Positions 56,829-64,000 of a stretch of 64,000 nt of DNA are shown here, in pieces. The position numbers and the translations under genes are program-made. Source of the DNA: Pictodentalium vernedei (Eukaryota > Mollusca > Scaphopoda > Dentaliida > Dentaliidae); NCBI GenBank assembly GCA_031216915.1, contig CM062292.1:3716457-3780456 (forward strand). Reading direction: 5' to 3'. The notes below the pieces were generated by a model, which worked only from the letters and a program-made list of their open reading frames with translations, had not been told where the DNA came from and did no database searches. Within the stretch, counting starts at the first letter, position 1; every line of letters starts with the position of its first letter.

Positions 56829-57370
56829 GCATGTCAACCGGTGACTGTACCGGTACGGCCGGTTCCCCCATGCTCCAACTGGCACCGGTACTGAAGCTTT
56901 TGACCGGCCGCTTCCGGAACAAAATTACTTTATGGGGAAATTCCTAATTGAACGAGGGTAAACGGGCTAATAATCGTGTATGGCACACTGACACGGCATA
57001 CGTTCAGCTTATTTGTGAATGGGCATGTTCTGTCACCACCTCGATAAGGCCGATCATTTTGACTTTCCATACGTGGCATCAATGACACCGTCATCGGCTA
57101 CTTCAAATAAATTATTCTGTCGCGACATCAACGTAATCATAAAGCACGATTTGTCTGCTTTAAGATTACTTTAATGTCGCCGCAGAATAATTGGTACGAT
57201 GCTATGTTTGTCTTTACGATCTTGGGGACTGGGTAGGTTTAAATGCGAATTTCTCCCATCTGATTTCTATATGTCACCCAATTGTTGACTTGTCCCGGTA
57301 CAAGTTTCGACGGGACAGGCTCTGTTCCCCTGGTACCGGTTATGTTGGTACTGGCGGTACTTCGACATGC
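56829..57370. mobile_element. Long-TIR palindromic element H, copy 2
   Basis: Bounded by AGGCATGTCAACCGGTGACT (56828) and GTACTTCGACATGCCTGCC (57358). Inverted relative to copy 1 at 4338-4928. The centre (57105-57195) folds: AATTATTCTGTCGCGACATCAA / TTAATGTCGCCGCAGAATAATT. It shares the CCCGTTTACCCTCGTTCAATTAGG block in reverse complement. Non-coding. Confidence 0.7.
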
Positions 57371-57658
57371 CTGCCTCTAGAGAGAGAGTATCCTACCGAG
57401 GCGCTTTCAGTGAAGGTGATATCTCAACCACTGAGCCATGGTGCCCCTTTGTAGAGTGTAAAAGAATGGGCAGCGCTGTCAACACATGCTGGAAAGAAAT
57501 ACATTCTGGGGTCAATACAAAAATAAAGCCTGTGCGATTGTATTTTTCAAACTTGTATTTTTTACCCTTGATTATAAACAACTGAAGTGAGTAATTACGT
57601 TTGAAAAGGAGTTATAATTTACCAGTAAATTTACCAGTAGTATTGCCACACTGTTCAA
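57371..57658 (-). other. tRNA-like A-box remnant and spacer
   Basis: The minus strand at about 57458-57420 reads GGGGCACCATGGCTCAGTGGTTGAGATATC, which looks like the acceptor/D-arm half of a tRNA with an A box. No B box or T-arm follows before element H begins, so this is at most half a tRNA-like SINE head. The rest is featureless. Confidence 0.35.
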
Positions 57659-57901
57659 CCCTTTATCCAACGAATCGCCCGCATCCGCCCGCGTAATATG
57701 CAAATTCAGCATGTGAAAAAATATTATTTTTCAAAGAATTTCAACAAAACCATATCATGTGACCCCCTCGTTGGAACGAGCTCGTCGAGCTCGTTCCAAC
57801 GAGGGGTCACATGATATGGTTTTGTTGAAATTTTTTGAAAAATATGAAAAAAATAATATTTAAAATAATAAATTTTGATATCGTCTGCGTTGGGTAAAGG
57901 G
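57659..57901. mobile_element. piggyBac-like palindromic MITE, family D copy 2 (best copy)
   Basis: Ends CCCTTTATCCAACG / GTTGGGTAAAGGG; flanks TCAA (57655-57658) and TTAA (57902-57905). Central palindrome: CAACAAAACCATATCATGTG then ACCCCCTCGTTGGAACGAG and the complementary half, essentially perfect. Outer arms GAATCGCCCGCATCCGCCCG and GATATCGTCTGCGTTGGGT differ from family C, while the GGAACGAGCTCG core is the same as family C. Confidence 0.85.
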
Positions 57902-57984
57902 TTAAAACACTAATTATTCACTGCGATCATTTTTATTCAAGGATTGGAAAATACAATCATGAAAAATACAATTTTGTAAAAAGT

Positions 57985-58155
57985 TATATTCTATTGGGGC
58001 CATTATATTTACAGTGGCATTTAAAATGGATGTGGCAGTTTTCTGATAGGTAAACTACCACGTCCTTTAAAATGACAATAATTTATTTCAATAGTTTATA
58101 TATGCAGGGAGAGAATTCAGTTCTGGAAAATACAACTGTAAACGTTTTATAGTAA
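57985..58155. repeat. Small TIR element, family J copy 1
   Basis: TATTGGGGCCATTATAT and GTTTTATAGTAATGGCCCCA face each other; the CGTTTTATAGTAATGGC end is shared with 63349-63580. Non-coding; superfamily unknown. Confidence 0.5.
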
Positions 58156-58321
58156 TGGCCCCAGGTCGAATACTACCCTCCAATAAAATAAAATGTATTG
58201 ATTTCGCATGACCAATATAAGACCGCACCAGAATTATACGAACATTTCTACAAACATTACAAACTATTTATTAATTTGTCGGTGCTGAACGTCACATCAG
58301 CGTCCAGTGTATATCGTGATG

Positions 58322-58559
58322 ACATTGTTTTATCTAACAATCATATAGATTTTGGCCTGAAAACAACGAGAAACGGTACGTATCACATAATGTGCTCCGA
58401 TTCCGTATCAAAAAGAAGACTCATTCTGATTCCGTATCACATAGACGACTCATTTCCGGTAGCGCTACGGGCTATCATAACAGACACATGGGTACGTTCT
58501 ACGTGCGTTTCATTGATCGATCGAACATTATGTCCCAAAAATGTTTAAAAATAATTTAA
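58322..58559 (+). repeat. Arm of an inverted duplication (partner 62151-62358)
   Basis: Together with the adjacent family C MITE this segment is repeated in reverse complement at 61631-62358, about 3.1-4 kb away: TGACATT(G)TTTTATCTAACAAT, GGTACGTATCACATAATGTG, GATTCCGTATCA...GACGACTCATT (twice), TTTCCGGTAGCGCTAC, GGCTATCATAACAG, GATCGA(T/C)CGAACATTATGT. An internal ~30-bp GATTCCGTATCA unit is duplicated in both copies. The open frame over it (58198-58548) has no recognisable domain. Confidence 0.75.
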
Positions 58560-58792
58560 CCCTTTACCTAACATGAAAAGCAGACGACACTTGCAACAAA
58601 AATTCCTGAATAACTCATTTTGTTCCTTTTTTTGTCTCAAAGACATAGGGTCTGACTACTCATTGGAACGAGATCGACGAGCTCGTCCCAACGAGGGGTC
58701 ACAACCTATGTTTTTGAGACAAAAAATGAAAATTAATTGGCGATTTTTGAGAATAACATTGGCCGGTTTTGGCCGTTCTGTTGGGTAAAGAG
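58560..58792. mobile_element. piggyBac-like palindromic MITE, family C copy 3
   Basis: TTAA at 58556-58559 on the left; the right flank is degenerate (TTCA). Ends CCCTTTACCTAACATG / GTTGGGTAAAGAG. The core palindrome has point changes in the left arm (GGTCTGACTACTCATTGG versus GTTGTGACCCCTCGTTGG). It is the empty-site counterpart of copy 4. Confidence 0.8.
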
Positions 58793-58861
58793 TTCAGATT
58801 TAATCTGTTTATGTGACAGAATTGTTGAATAAATGAATTATCATGATAATGCACATGTCCT

Positions 58862-58990
58862 GTGATTTGTATCAGATTCTCGGTGGTGTCCAAAAATGGG
58901 ATCACAACTCATCAGCAAAGCCGTCTCGTTGAGATCCCATTCTGGACACCACCTCGAGTCTGATACAAATCACAGGACATGCACATTTTC
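58862..58990. repeat. Inverted repeat, about 129 bp
   Basis: TGTCCTGTGATTTGTATCAGA and its complement TCTGATACAAATCACAGGACA form the outer arms, with GGTGGTGTCCAAAAATGGGATC / GATCCCATTCTGGACACCACC inside and a loop of about 25 bp. Arms are nearly perfect. Single copy in the window; no flanking duplication was recognised. Confidence 0.8.
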
Positions 58991-59149
58991 ATGATAATCT
59001 GTATGTATCAAGTGTAATACAGGCCATTATCATAAATGTAGAAGAAAATAGTTTAAAATCAGGAAATATTTACAGAGTACTGATACGAAAACAAGAAGTG
59101 ATAGAAATAACAGGAAATACTAACATCTCAAACAGACTAACGGTAAAAG

Positions 59150-59625
59150 TCTGCAGTAGGAGCATTTGACTTCAAAACGAAACTTCGATAGTTCGATCCC
59201 GATCAGCGGTAACTGCCTTGTCCTTGGGCAAGACACTTGATCCCGACTGCCAGTGTGGGGACACGGCGACAGCAATGTGTACTGAATTGATCCCGACTGC
59301 CAGTGTGGGGACACGACAACAATGTGTACTGAATTGATCCCGACTGCCAGTGTGGGGGCACGACAACAATGTGTACTGAATTGGTCCCGACTGCCAGTGT
59401 GGGGGCACGACAACAATGTGTACTAAAGTATTTGCGCGTTAATGGTGCACTTGTCTTCAATCGCTGCTAACTCTGTTTGTTTAGAGTTAGTAAGTTAGAG
59501 AGTCTGACAGTTGCTAGTCACTGCTAGATGATTCTCTACGGGTACTCGTACTCCAGCTTCCTCCGTCCGTAAAACTATTCATTGCGATGCGACCCTGGCT
59601 GTTTGAAGTATAATTAAGGCGCTAT
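59150..59625 (+). mobile_element. SINE with an internal 47-bp minisatellite
   Basis: The plus strand carries the SINE body: TGCCTTGTCCTTGGGCAAGACAC, TGGTGCACTTGTCTTCAATC, GTACTCCAGCTTCCTCCGTCC, GACCCTGGCTGTTTGAAGTA. Within it a 47-50-bp unit (TTGATCCCGACTGCCAGTGT ... ACAACAATGTGTACTGAA) is repeated four times (59237-59425). The tRNA head is decayed. Confidence 0.8.
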
Positions 59626-59639
59626 TCAAGTGAAGGAAA

Positions 59640-60440
59640 TACACGCGTGTGAATGGGTTAATCGATGTGGCACGAGTGCCAACGCGGAAGAATAATACGA
59701 GAGGGTGCGGGACTCGAGTTTTATCCTTCCGCGATTAAACAGATACCATAGCGATTAACCAATTCACCCGCGTGTGTCGTTCTGTGTTTATTACACGCCT
59801 TCGTGTCTATAAAAGCGATTATCAGAAAACTCAGCAATTTATTTGATAACTTGTCCTCTGAGTTTCAATGTGTTCTATATGTTGATAGTCACATGGAACA
59901 CATCGCATCTTAGGGGACGAACTATCAACAAAAAAAAACCACATTTTATCGCCAACCAAATTTGCGAGGGGAACCCGTGTTAGTATTTTAGTTTTCGCTT
60001 GCGATTCGAATTGATTGCGGCCTTGAAAACTTCACGGAAATTTCGTTTATATTTAAAAAAATAGATCGTCAACGATTTCCGTTCGGCTCATGTGTTCGGA
60101 ACAGATGTTCATTTTCTGCATTGTTTAGTGCTGCAGTACAGTACGTAGAAAGTGGATTGTAACTAAATCACCCGCGGAGTGGTGTTACTACCCAAGTTAT
60201 AACTTTCAAATTTTGTACATATCGACAAAAAACACAAGCAATGTTTCAGCCAATGGACCTCCGGGTTTAACCCGGAGGTCCATTGGCTGAACTTTTGCTG
60301 GTGCTGGTTATGCTTTGCAACAAATTTGCAATTATTGCCCGGGTGGAATCTCCACTCTGCGGGTTATTTGGTGATAATACACTCTCCACGTACTGTAGAT
60401 GGTGATTTCATAGACCAGGCGTGTAATAAATTAGTTTACC
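59640..60440 (+). repeat. Family F dispersed palindromic repeat, copy 3, interrupted by MITE A4
   Basis: CACGCGTGTGAATGGGTTAA, TTCTGTGTTTATTACACGCC, GGGGAACCCGTGTTAGTATT, CGTCAACGATTTCCGTTCGG match copies 1 and 2. The hairpin (CAATGTGTTCTATATG / CACATGGAACACAT) is diverged. The coding-like edge FSALFSAAV is cut by the family A MITE (60139-60395) and continues as DGDFIDQACNKL. Confidence 0.7.
60139..60395 (+). mobile_element. MITE family A copy 4
   Basis: TA-flanked (60137-60138, 60396-60397); left end CAGTACGTAGAAAGTG with two changes, right end CACTCTCCACGTACTG. The core palindrome CCAATGGACCTCCGGG / CCCGGAGGTCCATTGG is perfect although the outer arm has changed. Inserted into family F copy 3. 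Confidence 0.9.
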
Positions 60441-61547
60441 TTGACATATCTACCTCTGATATTCCAAAAATGCAAACTAAATATACACAAATTATACATT
60501 AAAATGAAGGTTGCATTGTATAGAACATGACAAATACATGATTCCAGCTCACAAAGTTGACTGTAGGCAACAATGGTTCCTGGAAGTATGCTACCGTATT
60601 TGTACTAGAACAAACAGGAAAATAATATTCCGGGGAACAACTTCTGGCTAAATGTGCTACAGATATCCCAGAACAAAGCAAGGCGTTCAAAACACTTTAG
60701 GGTGCAGCGACATAGAATCATTGGTGCCTAATGTCAACTCTGTGAGTTGACTGCACACATGGTTTGTATGCTATACCTCACAACCTTCACGTTGATGTAT
60801 AATTTGAGTATTTGTGTCTCCGGTACCTTCTATATGAGTGACGCAGCCCCTTACCGGGTCTGCATCAGCTCTGCACGACGCAACCATGCCACACTCGGCT
60901 CATCAATGCTCCTGCGTCTGAGACACAGTCCCAATGACTGAAGTAAGATTCTTGTCCAGAAAGGGTCAGTACGTGGCCATTTATTAACATATAGTGAATA
61001 AAGTGTTGTACATAATATTGATTTTACACAATACAGATTATTTACATACATATATGTTGTTAAACCCCAACCAATTCAAACCTCTAATGTCACAACTGGC
61101 AGAGGTGTGAGAATAAACGCCATCCCCTATCTGATTTGAAATATCAGAGGTGGCACTTTCAAATTAAACATATTTCCCTTACTTATGTAGCATCTTAACC
61201 CAAAATAAACATTAAACTGAAACAAATTCCATATTTTGACCATGTCGTCAATATTTGCACCTGAAGTGCGTGGAGTAGTTAGCAACATCCCGCTATCATA
61301 AGAAATGTTTTCGCTTGTGACAATACTTGACTCAGTTCCTCAGGATATTATTGACAAGTTTTGTGTAATACAAGTAACAGACTATTAGGAGCATGCTTAG
61401 TAAATGTCTTAGTAGTCATGGAGCATGTACTTTATTTGGTATATATACTCTAAATCAATTAGGTTAAAACTTAAAACTTAACCCAAATCAACTGGTTTGA
61501 GTAAAATGAAACGAATTGGGGTCCAGAATGTATTTTTGCCAGAATCT
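60441..61547. other. Intergenic, nothing recognised
   Basis: Only short open frames without identifiable domains. No satellite, palindrome or RNA gene was seen. Confidence 0.35.
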
Positions 61548-61626
61548 TGACAGTGGAGCACATTACATTTTTTTACACTGTACAAATATTAATTATGTCA
61601 AATTACAGTACTATATACACATTATC
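61548..61626 (+). pseudogene. LINE C-terminal fragment (old)
   Basis: CAGTGGAGCACATTACATTTTTTTACACTGT and following bases match the SVEHILLNC region of the local LINE ORF2 (compare 54110-54180): after a frameshift it reads FLHCTNINYVKLQYYI. Cut off by the family C MITE. The LINE 3' UTR fragment at 62400-62705 may belong to the same relic. Confidence 0.6.
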
Positions 61627-61630
61627 TTAA

Positions 61631-62147
61631 CCCTTTACCCAACGTAACGGTCAAAACCGGCGAACGCTATTCTCAAGAATCGCCAATTAATTTTCATTAT
61701 TTTTTTCATTTTTTTTTTGTCTCAAAAACATAGGTTATGATCCCTCGTTGGAACGAGCTCGTCGAGCTCGTTCCAATGAATGGTCATAACCTATGTTTTT
61801 GAGACCAAAAATGAAAAAAACTTAATTATTCAAGAATTTTTTTTGCAAGTGTCGTCTGCTTTTCATGTTAGGTAAATGGTTTTCACCCCCATTGCCCACG
61901 TGGGGGCACGGTGACACCGTGTGCTAAGGCGTACTGCACGTCGATGGTGCACCTGTCTTCAACCAATGCTAACCCTGCTTGTGTGGAGTTAGTAGGCTGG
62001 GGAGCTGACAGTTGCTCGCCGTTGCTCGGTTGTTCTCTCCGGCTACTCCGGCTTCGTCCACCCATAAAACTGTCGTGGTCATGATTAGCCATTGTGCAGA
62101 AATATGTGACCTTAAACACCAATAAATAAATAATAATAGGTAAATGG
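61631..62147. mobile_element. piggyBac-like palindromic MITE, family C copy 4, split by a SINE
   Basis: TTAA at 61627-61630 and 62148-62151. Left end CCCTTTACCCAACGTAACGG; the core palindrome around GGAACGAGCTCGTCGAGCTCG is intact with minor changes on the right (CAATGAATGG). The right terminal 13 bp (TAGGTAAATGGTT) are duplicated around the SINE at 61882-62136. Confidence 0.85.
61882..62136 (+). mobile_element. 5'-truncated SINE inserted in a MITE
   Basis: Begins inside the SINE body (TTCACCCCCATTGCCCACGTG) and lacks the tRNA head; continues to CCTTAAACACCAATAAATAAATAATAA. The target duplication TAGGTAAATGGTT is at 61869-61881 and 62137-62149. 5' truncation is a mark of target-primed reverse transcription. 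Confidence 0.9.
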
Positions 62148-62150
62148 TTA

Positions 62151-62358
62151 AATTATTTTTAACATAATGTTCGGTCGATCACTGAAACGCACATAACATA
62201 AAATGTATCCATGCGCCTGTTATGATAGCCTGTAGCGCTACCGGAAACGAGTCGTCTATATGATACGGAATCAGAATGAGTCGTCCATATGATACGGAAT
62301 CGGAACACATTATGTGATACGTACCGTGTCTCGTAGTTTATTGTTAGATAAAATGTCA
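62151..62358 (-). repeat. Arm of the inverted duplication (partner 58322-58559)
   Basis: Reverse complement of 58322-58559 with about 10 percent visible differences and one segment missing (the ATAGATTTTGGCCTGAAAAC part). It directly joins MITE family C copy 4, as the partner joins copy 3. Confidence 0.75.
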
Positions 62359-62399
62359 CTTCAAGTCTTATGTCATAACACAAACGCACGTAAATTTAT

Positions 62400-62705
62400 G
62401 TCGTTCATTTAGGCAATCAAACGTTGTAATAAATTTGAAATTTTGTCTTTCTTTTAAACAATATTAGAGTCCATGTCTATTCACCAGATTGATTTGCATA
62501 CTATTATATAACCTTGTGGTACATTATTCTCAAGACTGCTCTCATTACTTATTTATTTCTTATTACAGGATCATTACTTCCTAATTTTAAAGATTAGTTT
62601 TATGAACTGTTATCTTGTGAAATATACTGAGCCCTTTACAATATATAATTCTTTAACGCCACGATATTGGCATTGCTACGGAGGTAGCGTTAACGGAAAT
62701 CAACT
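62400..62705 (+). mobile_element. LINE 3' UTR remnant
   Basis: ACGCCACGATATTGGCATTGCTACGGAGGTAGCGTTAACG at 62653-62697 matches the LINE 3' end box TCGCCACGATATAGCCTTAGCTGCTGATGTGGCGTTAAGC. The upstream 250 bases have the same T-rich, TTTTA-containing character as the LINE 3' UTR. Confidence 0.6.
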
Positions 62706-62841
62706 GGGTTGACGTTTAATCTAACTGGTTTTACAGTGTTTGTTTGGGATACATGTATCATTTGTAAAAAAAGAAAAGTAAAAATTAAGGTTGCAACACT
62801 TACTGTTCGAAAACTCTGTTCTTTCGCTAGACGGTCGATTG

Positions 62842-63216
62842 GGGGCGCGGTGGCTCAGTAGGTAGAGAAGCAGGCTGCAGGCTGCAGGCCGAGAGGTCCT
62901 CGGTTCGAATCCCACCTGCGGCAACCGCGTTGTGTCCTTGGGCAAGACACTTCACCCCCCTTTCCCACGTGGGGGCACGGTGACGTTGTGTACAAAGGCG
63001 TACTGCACGTTGATGGTGCACTGTCTACAACCAATGATAACCCTGCTCGTGTGGAGTTAGTATGTTGGGGAACTGACAGTTGCTCGCCATTGCTCGGTGG
63101 TTCTCTCCGGTAACTCCGGCTTCCTCCACCCATAAAACTGTCATGGTCATGATTAGCCATTGTGCAGTAATATGTGACCTTAAACACCAATAAATAAATA
63201 AATAATAAATAAACAA
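62842..63216 (+). mobile_element. tRNA-derived SINE, full length, best copy
   Basis: Perfect 13-bp target duplication CTAGACGGTCGAT (62829-62841, 63217-63229). The A box TGGCTCAGTAGG (62853-62864) and perfect B box GGTTCGAATCC (62902-62912) mark a pol III promoter, with an 8-bp GCAGGCTG duplication between them. Body as in other copies; tail CCTTAAACACCAATAAATAAATAAATAATAAATAAA. Transcription would be by pol III and mobility would depend on a LINE enzyme in trans. Confidence 0.95.
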
Positions 63217-63229
63217 CTAGACGGTCGAT

Positions 63230-63982
63230 GAATATGGATCAGCTCACCAGAACTCATTTCCCATATGTGGATAACAAAACCCCTAGTACTTATTTCGATT
63301 CCCGATTCAATCAGAAGGTTAGTCAGCTAAAACATTCACCCAGAGGCCAATCCAATACTATAAATTTTGAAAGTTGAAGTTTTCAGAATTGTATTTTCTA
63401 TTTATGGAAATAACTAATTGAAATGGATTATTAGCATTTTCAATGATGTGGCAATTTGACAGTTGGCAAATTGCCATAGCTTTTGAAATGCTAATGATTC
63501 ATTTCCGTAATTTACATTCACTTGTATAAAACACAATTCGGGAAAACACAATTGTAAAACGTTTTATAGTATTGGCTCCTGGCTGCTAATACGTCTCACA
63601 GTATTCAAATATTGTGTACTGCCTAGCTGGTGTCTTGTGATGAACCATCCCAGTGCAGTGGATGCGTTGTAAGTGCTGTGATGACAACAGGGCTCTGATC
63701 ACAAAATCGGCTAGCGATTTTCGAGGAGATCGCGGCAGGGTCGTAAGCTGGTCGGTATCTTTGTTTCTGCTGTTTTTACCGCAGCAGTATAGGTAAAACA
63801 TTCGAGAAGTTGAAACGTTTTTCTGTTTCTTTTTTTCCAGATTCGATCATGATGTCGCATTATTTTATTTATTAAATATACCCATTGGTTAATAATTATA
63901 TCACGATCCGATCGCGATTCCACTGAGAAAATACCACTTTTTTCTATCTCAGTACTGCAGTAAGTTGTTCATGACGGATATA
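63230..63982. repeat. Small TIR element (63349-63580) in otherwise featureless sequence
   Basis: CCAATACTATAAATTTTGAAA pairs with CGTTTTATAGTATTGG; AATGGATTATTAGCATTTTCAA pairs with TTGAAATGCTAATGATTCATT; the centre is TGGCAATTTGACAGTTGGCAAATTGCCA. The CGTTTTATAGTATTGGCTCC end matches 58136-58155, so this is family J copy 2. Nothing else is recognised to 63982. Confidence 0.55.
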
Positions 63983-64000
63983 CAGTACGAGGAGAGTGTA
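63983..64000 (+). mobile_element. Start of MITE family A copy 5, cut by window edge
   Basis: TA at 63981-63982 followed by CAGTACGAGGAGAGTGTA, one mismatch from the family A terminus. The rest of the element lies outside the window. Confidence 0.7.

Noticed and set aside
62842..62920. tRNA gene with good A and B boxes (also 38897-38970)
   Set aside because: The tRNA-like part is the head of a dispersed SINE with a long body, an (AATAAA)-type tail and target duplications; stem pairing is imperfect.

Overview
This window looks like non-coding, transposon-saturated DNA from an invertebrate animal. Pointers are the spliced single-exon fragment of a rhodopsin-like GPCR, I/Nimb-type LINEs, tRNA-derived SINEs with an (AATAAA)n-like tail, Penelope and hAT relics, TA- and TTAA-flanked palindromic MITEs, long minisatellites and frequent poly-G runs. 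A lophotrochozoan (mollusc-like) or amphioxus-like source is my best guess, held weakly. There is no operon structure, no rRNA and no CRISPR, and I saw nothing that reads as an endogenous virus.

Layout. 0.45-3.4 kb: a decayed copy of a multicopy invertebrate protein family ending in a Tesmin/TSO1-like CXC motif, split by a Tc1-like MITE. 4.0-5.4 kb: SINE remnant, a long-TIR palindromic element and a 28-bp minisatellite. 6.0-8.6 kb: hAT/ZBED transposase pseudogene hit twice by one MITE family. 9.2-12.5 kb: inverted repeats and a strand-asymmetric CTA/TAG-rich zone. 12.5-18.06 kb: about 94 copies of a 59-bp satellite. 19.16-20.88 kb: about 43 copies of a 40-bp satellite. 22-30 kb: MITEs, a second hAT pseudogene (23.9-25.5 kb), a diverged ~190-bp tandem repeat and a TIR-bounded 24-bp minisatellite. 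30-37 kb: MITEs, a SINE carrying an inserted LINE-like tail, and assorted palindromes. 37.5-39.4 kb: a Penelope-like element on the minus strand with a SINE inside its RT. 41.9 kb: the only plausible host exon, a GPCR first coding exon (TM1-TM2) ending at a splice donor. 43.37-55.37 kb: one I/Nimb-type LINE with a second full-length copy nested inside it; a 14-bp target duplication proves the nesting. 55.4-64 kb: more SINEs and MITEs, including an inverted duplication in which one copy gained a SINE.

How the parts relate. Almost everything here is parasitic DNA, and the value of the window is its record of insertion order. Several insertions can be dated relative to each other from target duplications and empty sites. 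The SINE tails match the tails of the local LINE, implying that the LINE machinery mobilised them. The most unusual pattern is that MITE families with different terminal inverted repeats carry the same central palindrome, in both the TA-flanked (Tc1/mariner-like) and the TTAA-flanked (piggyBac-like) groups.
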